Below are positions 1 through 7,949 of a DNA stretch of 64,000 bases, piece after piece. The notes under the pieces were generated by a model that did no database searches, had not been told where the DNA came from, and saw only the letters and a program-made list of their open reading frames with translations. This DNA is from an uncultured Clostridia bacterium (lineage in GTDB: Bacteria > Bacillota > Clostridia > Christensenellales > Borkfalkiaceae), in the NCBI GenBank assembly GCA_947631195.1, contig CANRKK010000007.1, forward strand, positions 17,194-81,193, read 5' to 3'. Position 1 is the stretch's first letter. Every line of letters starts with the position of its first letter. A program made the translations under genes and the position numbers.

Positions 1-39
1 GTTAAAACTGTCCATATAACCTCTCAAAGACCGCCCGCG

Positions 40-1266
40 TTAAATATCCTCGCGCTTTTTGGGCAAGTAAGCGACGGCCGCGGGGGTTTGCTCCGTTTCG
101 CCGTACCGCAAAATACTGATGTTGAGCGTTCTCTCGGCGCGGAGCTGCTTTTTGCCGCCCACTATGGTGTAGTACCTCAAAACGAGGTCCTGTTCGTTGT
201 TTTTAGCGTTGAACGTATCGTAATTATATACGCCGAACGTAAAGTACGTGCCCGTGGCGCTGTCGACCTTGGCCCACACGTATCCCGAAGCCAGCGCGGT
301 GCCGGAAAGGGGGGTCTCCTTGCCCGTCCCGGGGTCGGAGATGAACGCCTCCACCGAATACATGCCGTCGTAGTAGACGGGGGCGGCAGTGCCGCTTGCC
401 GTTCTGCCGTTTATTATCGTCAGCCGGTAACGCCTGCTGAGGCCGTCGGCGGATTCCGAAGGGAAGCTCCCCTCCGCCCAGACGTAGGTGTGCAGTATCT
501 TGTTGCCGTACACGTCCGTCTCGTCGCCGAGGTCGGTGATGGGCATCGTCTTGCCGTCGAAGTTCCGCACGAGCTGTATTTCAAACGTCGAGGCGATGTA
601 GGGGTTGGGTATAACTTCCCTCTCCACCTCGTAGCCGCAGTCGCACTTGTAGGAAGTGTAGCCGTCGGCGGGGTTGGAGCTGTTGGGCTGCACCGTTGTC
701 ACGTTCTTGCCCCCCTTTGCGGCTATCTCCTCCTTTGTGAGGTGGGGAACCGTCTGATCCTTTTGCCCGCACTCGCTGCAGACGTGGTAGTGACCCGTTT
801 CGTCATATTCCCACTTTTCGGTGTCGTACGAGTGTTTGCCCGTTGCGGGAATGGCGCGGCTTTCAACGTTGCCGCAGGTCTTGCACAGCCAAAGCTCCTG
901 CCCGTCGTCCACGCAGGTCGCCTCGACGGCGGTTATCAGCCGCTCGTAGTCGTGCTCGCCCGTGGGGGGAACGTCGTCGTCCTTGGTCGCCCCGCACCAT
1001 ATGCACACGTATCTGCCCCAGCCCGCGTTGCCGCAGGTGGGCTGCTCCTCTACCATGCTCTCCACAAGCCGCCAGTCGTGCTCGCCCACGCTCGTTCTGC
1101 CGTTGCAGCCCGCGTCGGTGCAGACGTGCCAGTGCTCGGTGAAAGAATGGCTCCATTCATGGGACCAGTTGTGGGCGTTCAGCCCCGCCGGAACGCAGGC
1201 CGCTATCCCCAGAGCTCCGCATATTACGCACGCCGCGGAGAGCAACAGGATTATAATTTTTTTCAT
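40..1266 (-). CDS. Secreted lipoprotein with CxxC zinc-ribbon-like repeats
   Basis: Predicted exported protein of 408 residues with unknown function. Residues 1-24 form a signal peptide (MKK, then a hydrophobic run) ending in IAAC, a plausible lipobox, so Cys24 may be lipidated. Residues about 35-215 hold several degenerate repeats with paired cysteines (CIWC, CKTC, CSEC, CDC) and HDY...PPTG or IPATG spacers. This repeat type is common in large secreted proteins of Clostridia and may bind zinc or simply form a stalk. Residues 220-408 match no family I recognise. The ATG start follows GAGAGG, a good ribosome-binding site, and a promoter lies about 100 bp upstream. The stop codon is close to the window edge, so its downstream context is unknown. 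Confidence 0.75.
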   Translation of the reverse strand: MKKIIILLLSAACVICGALGIAACVPAGLNAHNWSHEWSHSFTEHWHVCTDAGCNGRTSVGEHDWRLVESMVEEQPTCGNAGWGRYVCIWCGATKDDDVPPTGEHDYERLITAVEATCVDDGQELWLCKTCGNVESRAIPATGKHSYDTEKWEYDETGHYHVCSECGQKDQTVPHLTKEEIAAKGGKNVTTVQPNSSNPADGYTSYKCDCGYEVEREVIPNPYIASTFEIQLVRNFDGKTMPITDLGDETDVYGNKILHTYVWAEGSFPSESADGLSRRYRLTIINGRTASGTAAPVYYDGMYSVEAFISDPGTGKETPLSGTALASGYVWAKVDSATGTYFTFGVYNYDTFNAKNNEQDLVLRYYTIVGGKKQLRAERTLNISILRYGETEQTPAAVAYLPKKREDI

Positions 1267-1367
1267 TTTTACCTCTCACCGATATTTTTTAACATACTGC
1301 GCATAAATTTGCAATTAATGCATAATTTTTTGCCGCGTATGGCCGTTTAAGCCGTATAATTATACAA

Positions 1368-1396
1368 ATTATATCACAAAAAGCCGCCTTATGCAA
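1368..1396 (-). promoter_or_regulatory. Sigma-A type promoter of the CxxC lipoprotein
   Basis: Read on the minus strand: TTGCAT, a 17-bp spacer, then TATAAT, pointing at the gene that starts at 1266. The 5' leader is about 95 nt. Confidence 0.6.
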
Positions 1397-1524
1397 GTTA
1401 TTTGGCGGCCGTTTGTAATTTTATTATAATGAAAATACTGTGAAATCGGTGATTTTTTGCGCGATTTTGTTCAAAACGGTAAAAATTAACTTTTTTTGTT
1501 AATTTATGCAATTCCGCAACGCCG

Positions 1525-1606
1525 CCGTTTGGAACGGGAAAGCAGCGCAAAGCGGAATGTATGGCGCGCGCAATTTGAGGAGTTGCGCCCGTTACGCCCA
1601 AAAAAA
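1525..1606 (-). repeat. Degenerate copy of dispersed repeat module A
   Basis: The gap 1267-1607 has no gene. Its right part (GCGGAATGTATGG, then TTGAGGAGTTGCGCCCG and CGCCCAAAAAA) matches module A with many substitutions. It looks like an old copy. The short reading frame through it is not a gene. Confidence 0.55.
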
Positions 1607-1607
1607 A

Positions 1608-2345
1608 TTATTTTATATTTTTATTTTTATAGTGGGGCACGGAGGCGGCCGTGACGCAATACACGGCGGCGGCTCCCGCGGCTTTTAAGCACTCGGTGAC
1701 GGCGTTTAAGGTGGCGCCCGTGGTGCAGACGTCGTCCACGACGAGCAGAACTTTGCCCTTCACCGCCGCCCTGTCCGCCTTGAAACAGGTTTTGAGGTTG
1801 TTCTCCCTTTCGGCGCGGGACAGCTGTTTTTGCACGGACGTCTCCCCCGTTTTCCGCACCGCGCCGTCCAGCACGGGGACGCCCGTCAGGCGGGACATCT
1901 CGCGGGCGATGAGACGGGCTTGGTTGTAGCCCCGCCTCCTCAGAGATTTGCGGGTCATCGGCACGTAAACGAGCCCGTCCGCGGGAGGGAGCAGGGCGGC
2001 CTTTTTTGCCATTTCGCGGGCGAGAAAGTAGGCTATGTACGGTTTGCCGTTTTTGAACGCGCCGATTAGCGCGAGGGTGCCGCCCTCGTAGCTGAGCGGG
2101 GACACGCCCCGCTTATAGGAGGGCAGGCGGGCCTTGCACTCTATGCAGATCTCCTCCGCCGCCGTCTTTCTGCCGCAGACGGGGCAGGTTGCGCCCGCGT
2201 TGAAAACTATGCTCTTTAAACAGTCGGCGCAGAGATCCCCCTCGAAAATCTCATAGCCGCACATCATGCAGCAAAAGCGCGGGGGATAGAATTGTTGTTT
2301 TATTTCCCTTACGGGCAGGCGGCCGAAAAACGAGAGCAATTTCAT
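1608..2345 (-). CDS. comF: ComF family phosphoribosyltransferase-like protein
   Basis: ComF-type protein of 245 residues. In competent bacteria ComF acts in the cytosol in natural transformation; in species not known to be competent its role is unclear. The N-terminal third carries a double zinc-finger pattern (CCMMC, CADC, then CPVC and CIEC). The C-terminal two thirds are a type I phosphoribosyltransferase fold with the PRPP-binding motif VVDDVCTTGATL at about residues 202-213. I chose ATG 2345 rather than an upstream in-frame ATG because family members begin near MKLL and because the promoter ends 6 nt before this ATG. No Shine-Dalgarno sequence is present, which agrees with a leaderless mRNA. 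Confidence 0.9.
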   Translation of the reverse strand: MKLLSFFGRLPVREIKQQFYPPRFCCMMCGYEIFEGDLCADCLKSIVFNAGATCPVCGRKTAAEEICIECKARLPSYKRGVSPLSYEGGTLALIGAFKNGKPYIAYFLAREMAKKAALLPPADGLVYVPMTRKSLRRRGYNQARLIAREMSRLTGVPVLDGAVRKTGETSVQKQLSRAERENNLKTCFKADRAAVKGKVLLVVDDVCTTGATLNAVTECLKAAGAAAVYCVTAASVPHYKNKNIK

Positions 2346-2351
2346 ACGTGT

Positions 2352-2380
2352 ATTGTATATCGGGGGCGCGCGTTTGTCAA
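2352..2380 (-). promoter_or_regulatory. comF promoter, apparently leaderless
   Basis: Minus strand: TTGACA, 17-bp spacer, TACAAT, then six bases (ACACGT) and the ATG of comF. A transcript starting 7 nt after the -10 box would begin at the A of ATG. Confidence 0.65.
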
Positions 2381-2432
2381 CGAAAGGAAAAAAGTTGGAG
2401 GGCGGAGCGAAAAAAAAGGACAAAAAATTATG

Positions 2433-2460
2433 GTATAAATTTATTCACGGCGGGCAATAA
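2433..2460 (+). promoter_or_regulatory. Possible forespore (sigma-F-like) promoter of spoIIR
   Basis: GTATA, 14 bp, then GGGCAATAA, loosely like the sigma-F consensus. spoIIR is a known sigma-F target in Bacillus subtilis. The -10 part ends 7 nt before the ATG. The consensus is weak, so this is only a candidate. Confidence 0.3.
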
Positions 2461-2467
2461 CCGCGGT

Positions 2468-3001
2468 ATGAAAAATTTTTGTATAGTTTTTGCGGTATTA
2501 ATCATAATAATTGCAACGGTAGCTTGCGCGGCGGCTATGGAGGCTCCCCGAACAGAGACGGAGTATCTCCGCATCCACGTGCGCGCCAATTCCAACAGCC
2601 AAACCGACCAGTCGGTGAAGTACGAGGTGAAAGACGAAGTAGTCAAGTTTTTTACCCCGTACGCGGCGGAGTGCACCTCCAAGCAAAAAGCGGAGGAAAT
2701 TTTATCCTCCCTTTTGCCTCAGATAGAGGAAGTGTGCGACGGCGTGCTTGCCAAAAACGGGTTCGGCTACGGCTCCCGCGCTTCGCTTAAGCGGGAAAAA
2801 TTCCCGACGAGGGTGTACGGCGATCTTACCCTCGAAGAGGGGATTTACGACGCGCTTATAATAGAGCTCGGCTCGGGCAAAGGCGACAATTGGTGGTGCG
2901 TCGTTTATCCGCCGCTGTGCTTTACTTCGGGCAACGGGAACGTGCGCTACCGTTCGGCTATCTACGACATAGTGCGGAAGTTTTTTAACACGTCCGCTTA
3001 A
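2468..3001 (+). CDS. spoIIR: Stage II sporulation protein R
   Basis: SpoIIR is made in the forespore, is secreted into the intermembrane space, and triggers SpoIIGA to process pro-sigma-E in the mother cell. The protein has 177 residues: an N-terminal signal or anchor (residues 5-25), then the conserved core with RIHVRANSNSQTDQSVK, FPTRVYGD and a C-terminal GDNWWCVVYPPLCF block. The start at ATG 2468 puts the hydrophobic segment at the N-terminus; an upstream in-frame ATG would add 40 basic residues before it and is unlikely. It is followed by the germination pair sleB-ypeB in the same direction. Confidence 0.93.
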   Translation: MKNFCIVFAVLIIIIATVACAAAMEAPRTETEYLRIHVRANSNSQTDQSVKYEVKDEVVKFFTPYAAECTSKQKAEEILSSLLPQIEEVCDGVLAKNGFGYGSRASLKREKFPTRVYGDLTLEEGIYDALIIELGSGKGDNWWCVVYPPLCFTSGNGNVRYRSAIYDIVRKFFNTSA

Positions 3002-3039
3002 CATATTTTACGCTCGCCGTTTGCGGGCAAGGAGGAAAA

Positions 3040-3780
3040 ATGAAAAAAGCACTTAAAATGGGTGTGGCGTGCGTTGCGGTTGCCGCAGTGGGCTGCGCCA
3101 CCGCCCTGTTCCAGATGGGACACACAAGCGATGAACTCGCCGCGCCCCCTTACGTTCAGACTGCTGTTTTGAAGCAGGGTGCAAGCGGCGGCGAAGTTAA
3201 GGAATTGCAGAGACGTTTAAAACAGTGGGGGTATTACTCGGGCGCGGTGGACGGAATTTACGGCAAGGCCACCGCGGAAGCCGTAAAGTACTTCCAGCGC
3301 AAAAACGGGCTTACGGCCGACGGCATTGCGGGCAAGGCCACCTTTGAGGCTTTGGGCATGAACGAATCGGCCAAGGCCCTTGAAAACGGCGGCGGGTCGT
3401 CCGGCGCGGGGGCAAACTCCAACTACACCAGCTCGGACACCTACCTTTTGGCAAAATGTATCTATGCCGAGGCGCGCGGGGAGAGCTATGCGGGACAGGT
3501 TGCCGTGGGCGCGGTCATTTTAAACCGCGTGCGCTCCTCTAAGTTCCCCAACACCATTTCGGGAGTAATATATCAGACGAACGCCTTTACCGCCGTATCG
3601 GACGGACAGATAAACCTTGCGCCCGACAAAACGGCCATGAACGCCGCGCAGGACGCAATCAACGGCTGGGATCCCACCTACGGGTGCCTCTACTACTACA
3701 ACCCCGCGGTCGCCACGAGCAGCTGGATATTCGGCAGGGAAACAGTCACCACGATAGGTAAACACGTATTTGCAATTTAG
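3040..3780 (+). CDS. sleB: Spore cortex-lytic enzyme SleB
   Basis: SleB hydrolyses cortex peptidoglycan during spore germination. The 246-residue protein has an N-terminal signal peptide (residues 1-25), a peptidoglycan-binding domain (about 45-107, with VKELQRRLKQWGYY and DGIYGKATAEAV), a Gly/Ser linker, and a SleB hydrolase domain (about 130-246) that begins LLAKCIYAEARGES, where the Glu of AEARGE is the expected catalytic residue. Strong ribosome-binding site AAGGAGG. The gene lies 10 bp before ypeB, the standard sleB-ypeB order, so the two are likely co-transcribed in the forespore. Confidence 0.93.
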   Translation: MKKALKMGVACVAVAAVGCATALFQMGHTSDELAAPPYVQTAVLKQGASGGEVKELQRRLKQWGYYSGAVDGIYGKATAEAVKYFQRKNGLTADGIAGKATFEALGMNESAKALENGGGSSGAGANSNYTSSDTYLLAKCIYAEARGESYAGQVAVGAVILNRVRSSKFPNTISGVIYQTNAFTAVSDGQINLAPDKTAMNAAQDAINGWDPTYGCLYYYNPAVATSSWIFGRETVTTIGKHVFAI

Positions 3781-3790
3781 GGGGTAAATT

Positions 3791-5659
3791 ATGGAGAAAA
3801 AACAAGTATCGAGCGGCGCCGAAAAGGCGGAAAATCTCACCCGCAAAAAATCATCGAAACAAACTTCCGCAAAGCCCAAAACCAAGGCCGCGGTAAAGGA
3901 TAAAACCGTAAAATCAACGGAGAAAACTCAACACGTTCCCGCAAAACAGCCCAAAAAGACGGCCAAGGAAAAGGTTGTGAACCAAAAGAAAGAGGCGCGG
4001 GAAAACAAAAAGATTTTAAAGGCGCAGATAAGGGCCGAAAAAAAGCAGAAGCGGCTTGAAAAAAAGCTGGACGCCAAGCAGAAAAAACTTGACAGGATTG
4101 CTATGTTAAAGGAGAGGCGCGCCGAAAGGAGAGAACAGAGAAAGGAGCGCAAGGCCCTTTTGAAGCAGGAGACCAAGGAGGCCAAAATAGAGCGCATACG
4201 CGCCGAAAAAGAGGCCAGAATACAGGCCAGGGTAGCCAAGCGCGAGGCGGCCGCGGCAGAGCGGCAGGCAAGGCGCGAACACCGCCTTAAAGTGCGCGCC
4301 GAAAAGCGCGCCGCCAAAAACGAAAAGAGGCACGCCCCCGGCTTCGGCGGCTGGCTTGCGGCCGTTATAAGTTTGGGCGTCGTCACCCTCGCGCTCGGCA
4401 CGATGCTCGCGTTCGGCTGGATGTACACGGGCGGCATGCAGGCCGACATGGCCTCCATTCACACCGAGAGCCTGTACGAGCTGAACTCGGTTATAGACAA
4501 CCTCGACGCCAACCTCTCGAAGGCGCGCGTAGCCAACACGAGAAACGAGCAGGTTAAACTCCTCTCGGACATCGCCGTAGAGAGCGAGATGGCCGAAACC
4601 ATTTTGGAGCGCTTCCCCATGGATATGCAGCTCACGCAGAACATGACGTCCTTCGTTAACAAAATGGGCGACAGCGCGCAGAGCATGCTGTATGCCGTGG
4701 CAAACGGCAAAAAACTCACCGACAGCCAGATAGCCACGCTCAACTATATGTACGAGACCAACAAGCAGCTGAAAGAGACGGTGAACGGCATTGCCTCCGC
4801 GGCGGGAGAGGGGGATATCCTCGACATGATGCGCGGCAACGCGGGCGGGATAATATACGTCGCCTTTGACGATATAGAGAACACCCCCGTGGAAGTTCCC
4901 ACCGAGATAAACGACGGACCCTTTGCCGAAAATACCGACAAGGTAAGCGCAAAAAATCTTTCGGGGCTGGACGAGATAAGCGCGGCCAAGGCCGAGGAGT
5001 TAGCGCAAAAATACTTTGCGGGCTACGGCGTCACGGGCGTCAACTGCACGGGCGAAGTGAATGCAAAGCAGATCGCCTGCTACAACGTGACCGTCTCCAC
5101 CGACGACGGCGACATGTGGGCGCAGATCTCCAAAAACGGCGGCAAGGTGGTTGAATTCAACAGCTACAAGGATTGCCCCGACAAAAACTTCTCCGTGGAG
5201 AGGTGCACGGCCATTGCCGAGGACTTCCTCGAGGGCCTGGGCTATACGGGCATGAAGGCCGTGTGGACCAGCGAAAACGGCTCCACCTGCAACCTCAACT
5301 TTGCCTACGTCGACGACGGCGTGATTGTCTACAGCGACATGGTAAAGGTGAAAGTGTGCGAGGAGCGCGGCGTCGTCACGGGCCTGGAGGCAATAAGCTA
5401 CGTTCTGAACCACACGCAAAGGGATATCCCTTCCGCGGCGCTTTCCAAGGCGGAGGCAAGGGAAAAACTCAACACGAACCTTGAAATCAAGACTTCGCGC
5501 CTGACGCTGATTCCCGTCGAGGATGGCGAAAGACTCGCGTGGGAATTCTACGGAGTCTACGGCGACAACGACTACTACGTCTATGTGGACGCAAAGACCG
5601 GACAGGAAATCCGGCTGTTCACGGTCGTAGGCACCGCGCAGGGTCGCGCCCTCATCTAA
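3791..5659 (+). CDS. ypeB: Germination protein YpeB with a long basic N-terminal extension
   Basis: YpeB is the partner needed for SleB placement and stability in the spore. The predicted transmembrane helix lies at about residues 186-212 and is followed by the YpeB ectodomain with C-terminal PepSY-type repeats (about 390-615). At 622 residues it is about 170 longer than typical YpeB. The excess is residues 1-180, almost entirely Lys, Arg, Glu and Ala (AEKKQKRLEKKLDAKQKK and similar), which should form a long charged helix or coiled coil on the cytoplasmic or forespore side. The start follows GGGG and is 10 bp after the sleB stop. Confidence 0.9.
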   Translation: MEKKQVSSGAEKAENLTRKKSSKQTSAKPKTKAAVKDKTVKSTEKTQHVPAKQPKKTAKEKVVNQKKEARENKKILKAQIRAEKKQKRLEKKLDAKQKKLDRIAMLKERRAERREQRKERKALLKQETKEAKIERIRAEKEARIQARVAKREAAAAERQARREHRLKVRAEKRAAKNEKRHAPGFGGWLAAVISLGVVTLALGTMLAFGWMYTGGMQADMASIHTESLYELNSVIDNLDANLSKARVANTRNEQVKLLSDIAVESEMAETILERFPMDMQLTQNMTSFVNKMGDSAQSMLYAVANGKKLTDSQIATLNYMYETNKQLKETVNGIASAAGEGDILDMMRGNAGGIIYVAFDDIENTPVEVPTEINDGPFAENTDKVSAKNLSGLDEISAAKAEELAQKYFAGYGVTGVNCTGEVNAKQIACYNVTVSTDDGDMWAQISKNGGKVVEFNSYKDCPDKNFSVERCTAIAEDFLEGLGYTGMKAVWTSENGSTCNLNFAYVDDGVIVYSDMVKVKVCEERGVVTGLEAISYVLNHTQRDIPSAALSKAEAREKLNTNLEIKTSRLTLIPVEDGERLAWEFYGVYGDNDYYVYVDAKTGQEIRLFTVVGTAQGRALI

Positions 5660-6461
5660 GCGTTCCGCTTAAGCACGGTTTCTTAATTGCTTAACCGCTT
5701 GACCGGCCTTATCGCAGGTCAAGCGTAAGCGTTCCGCTTAAGCGAAGTGACTCCGCTGTCAGGTATCTTAATAACTTAACCGTTTGACTTGCCTTTGCGC
5801 TCGTCAAGCGGTTTTGATTTTAAGATATTCGGCCGCAGCGACACGCTGCCGTTTGACCGGCTTTATCGCTCGTCAAGCGGTTTTGATTTTAAGATATTCG
5901 GCCACAGCGACACGCTGCCGTTTGACAGGCTTTATCGCTCGTCAAGCGCTTTTATTTTTAAGATATTTTTTGGGCGAAACGGGCGTTACGGCCTCAACAA
6001 GCGTTAGCCATTCATTCCGCTGAGCGCTACAGACCGTTTCAACAGGGTTCACAAAAATTTTCGTGCGGTTGCGCGCCCTCAAATTTTTCGTGAGTTTGGG
6101 CGGCGCTGCCGCCCTTGCCGCCATTCTAAGGGCGCGCATATTATATAATGGCGGCAATTCCCACCGCTCAGGCGCAGGTATGCGCAAATTGTGTGCGCTG
6201 GCGCAAGCGTAGCTTGCTTGCGCCGTTTATTATTTTAAAATATTTAAAGCGTAAATTAAGCCGTGTCATTTCGAGTCGAAGGGAGACCCGCTGTAAGCGG
6301 GCAACCGAGCGAGATAATCCCCCTGTGGCTGCTCTTGGCCGGATAGGACGGCAACCCAAAAAACCGTGCCATCTTCTGTCGCCGACGGGGGGTGTCACAA
6401 AGTGACGGGTGGGAGAGGCGGTCGCCTTTCGCACTGTGCTGTTTCGCGCCCTTATGTAAGC
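5660..6461. repeat. Repeat island 1 (tandem hairpins, A, T, B, D, K)
   Basis: No gene. From left: short inverted repeats, a 69-bp tandem array (separate entry), module A (about 5972-6045), T (6047-6102), B (6103-6245), D (6252-6360), K (6366-6425). In B the arms at 6115-6125 and 6147-6157 pair perfectly (TTGCCGCCATT with AATGGCGGCAA). The same A-T-B-D-K order recurs at 15.68-16.11 kb. Confidence 0.8.
5781..5972. repeat. 69-bp tandem repeat, about 2.8 units
   Basis: Units start at 5781, 5850 and 5919; the third is cut by module A. Each unit has an inverted repeat (CGTTTGAC...GTCAAGCG) followed by TTTTAAGATATTCGGCC. A related hairpin precedes the array at about 5695-5730. Units 1 and 2 differ by only a few bases. 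Confidence 0.85.
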
Positions 6462-6501
6462 AAATAAAAACTGCGGAGGTTTTTCTCCGCAGTTTTTATT
6501 T
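6462..6501. terminator. Bidirectional intrinsic terminator
   Basis: AAAACTGCGGAG and CTCCGCAGTTTT form a long stem flanked by A and T runs. It ends transcription of the minus-strand XRE gene, whose stop codon lies inside it, and would also stop leftover plus-strand transcription from island 1. Confidence 0.85.
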
Positions 6502-6828
6502 GCTCCTGTTTTCAAGCAGCAACCTGATAAACGACCTCACAAGTTTTTTCTCATTCTCGTTGAGTAATTTAAACTCTTCTCCTATTTCTTTTACATAATA
6601 TTGTTCCGTCCGTATTGACGCCCCGCTTAAAAAATCGCTCAAATCGCAATTCAAAACGGAAGCAATTTCGGCTAACAAATCCAGACTTATTTTTGTTGCC
6701 CCACGCTCCACCTGACTGACATATCCTATGGTAACATCCAATAGTTCGGCAAGTTTCTCCTGCGTATATCCCATACGTTTGCGTGCGAGCCGTATTCTCT
6801 CCCCAATCATTTTGAAATCTACGTTCAT
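6496..6828 (-). CDS. XRE family helix-turn-helix regulator
   Basis: DNA-binding protein of 110 residues. Residues 8-62 form an XRE/Cro-type helix-turn-helix domain (IRLARKRMGYTQEKLAELL, then GYVSQVERG). The C-terminal 45 residues are a short helical tail, perhaps for dimerisation. It is transcribed away from a pair of membrane protein genes, and two inverted repeats lie in the gap, so it likely represses itself and that pair. Ribosome-binding site GGAGAGG. The cassette 6496-7910 is clearly richer in A+T than the flanking core genes, which suggests acquisition. Confidence 0.85.
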   Translation of the reverse strand: MNVDFKMIGERIRLARKRMGYTQEKLAELLDVTIGYVSQVERGATKISLDLLAEIASVLNCDLSDFLSGASIRTEQYYVKEIGEEFKLLNENEKKLVRSFIRLLLENRSK

Positions 6829-6840
6829 ATGCCCTCTCCA

Positions 6841-6866
6841 TAGCTATCATATAACAGTAATAGCTA
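6841..6866. promoter_or_regulatory. Inverted repeat, candidate operator 1
   Basis: TAGCTAT (6841-6847) and ATAGCTA (6860-6866) pair perfectly. The site is 12 bp before the XRE start codon, suited to autoregulation. Confidence 0.45.
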
Positions 6867-6880
6867 AAAAAGAAGATATT

Positions 6881-6902
6881 TATAAGTATAATTATAGTTA
6901 TA
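6881..6902. promoter_or_regulatory. Imperfect 22-bp palindrome, candidate operator 2
   Basis: The two 11-bp halves are reverse complements except at one position. The site ends 4 bp before the -35 box of the membrane protein genes, where a bound regulator would block RNA polymerase. Confidence 0.45.
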
Positions 6903-6906
6903 AGTG

Positions 6907-6935
6907 TTGACTTTTGTAAATTGTTGTAGTATAAT
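6907..6935 (+). promoter_or_regulatory. Promoter of the membrane protein pair
   Basis: TTGACT, 17-bp spacer, TATAAT. The AAAGGAG ribosome-binding site and ATG 6967 follow. Confidence 0.8.
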
Positions 6936-6966
6936 TGGCTCACAATCAAGCACAAAGGAGAAAATC

Positions 6967-7326
6967 ATGTATCAAATTCAAAGTGAACAGGAAGTTGCTC
7001 TGCGGCAACTTTTGAAGAGAAGAAACCTTTACACTGTTTTGTTTGTTATCGCCCTTTTGGGCGGCGGCACGTTGGGAATTATACCGGCAATAGGGTGGTA
7101 TGTTTCGGCAGCGCTTTTGGCTGTCGCAGGCATTTTTGCCGGACTTGGGCTTTACTGCATAAATTGTTACCGCTATACCAAATCTAACGGAGCAAAAAAA
7201 GGCGGCGGACTTTGGTGGTGGATACTGTTCCTGTTTGGCTTAATATTCATACCCGCTATAACCGTTTTCATAGTTGGCAGAATTCGCCCGCTTGCGGAAA
7301 AGCTGCTGGGAGTTGAATTGAAATGA
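6967..7326 (+). CDS. Small membrane protein, unknown function
   Basis: A 119-residue protein I cannot assign to a family. It has three hydrophobic segments (about residues 20-45, 50-70 and 83-105) and a Gly/Trp-rich turn (KKGGGLWWW). ATG 6967 follows a strong AAAGGAG; the upstream in-frame codons lie within the promoter. It overlaps the next gene by 4 bp (ATGA), so the two are translationally coupled and probably work together in the membrane. AT-rich composition. Confidence 0.75.
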   Translation: MYQIQSEQEVALRQLLKRRNLYTVLFVIALLGGGTLGIIPAIGWYVSAALLAVAGIFAGLGLYCINCYRYTKSNGAKKGGGLWWWILFLFGLIFIPAITVFIVGRIRPLAEKLLGVELK

Positions 7327-7910
7327 TTGAATATTCATCGCACAGAATTGATCCGTCCATAGAGAACGAATTTTTGCAGCTAAAGGAATGTTTCGGCTGG
7401 CACCTTGTGGATTCAAATGAAGTTTATAACGAAAATACTTACGTTTCCAACATAAAAACCACAAGCTACGATGGCGTTTTTGGCAGCTTTATGCGCGGAT
7501 TTACCGGCAACGACGGAAAAATCGAAGTCACCACTCAAACCAACGTAACGAATTATATTCACATGCGTTTTGCGCGTGATACCGATATTTCACATTACGA
7601 TCAAATCCGCTCCAACGAAGAAAAGTTTTGGAACTATGCTGAGACGCTTCCTCCCAACAAACCCGTAAAAGCCACGGCGATAGGAGCCGTAGCCGCTGCC
7701 CTTATATTCATTTCGCTTTTTATGTCTATTATTACCGGAACCGGCGCAGCCGTTTGGGAAATTGCGGTATGCGTGGCAGTACCCACGATTGCCGCATTGG
7801 TCATAATTTTTATGTGGCGACACTACAAAAAAAGAAATAATTTTTATCATTATGCCATGGAACAGGCGCAAAAACTCCTTTCCGAATCAAAAGATTTGCT
7901 TTACACATAA
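7323..7910 (+). CDS. Membrane protein with two helices, unknown function
   Basis: A 195-residue protein of no family I recognise. Residues 1-115 look soluble and polar; two transmembrane segments follow (about 120-142 and 148-168), then a basic tail of about 25 residues. The start codon overlaps the stop of the previous gene. A strong terminator follows the stop, so the transcript is a two-gene unit. Its control by the divergent XRE protein is an inference from the operator-like repeats. Confidence 0.75.
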   Translation: MIEYSSHRIDPSIENEFLQLKECFGWHLVDSNEVYNENTYVSNIKTTSYDGVFGSFMRGFTGNDGKIEVTTQTNVTNYIHMRFARDTDISHYDQIRSNEEKFWNYAETLPPNKPVKATAIGAVAAALIFISLFMSIITGTGAAVWEIAVCVAVPTIAALVIIFMWRHYKKRNNFYHYAMEQAQKLLSESKDLLYT

Positions 7911-7914
7911 CATG

Positions 7915-7946
7915 CAAAAAACTGCGGAATTTTCCGCAGTTTTTTC
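7915..7946 (+). terminator. Intrinsic terminator
   Basis: AAAACTGCGGAA and TTCCGCAGTTTT form a stem followed by T. It closes the two-gene membrane unit. Confidence 0.9.
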
Positions 7947-7949
7947 ACT

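Noticed and set aside
88..1350. A 420-codon open frame on the plus strand opposite the CxxC lipoprotein
   Set aside because: It lies fully antisense to a gene with a signal peptide, ribosome-binding site and promoter; its translation is Val/Arg/Ala-rich without any family pattern.
1398..1601. A 67-codon minus-strand frame after comF
   Set aside because: It lies over a decayed module A and an AT-rich gap and has no ribosome-binding site.
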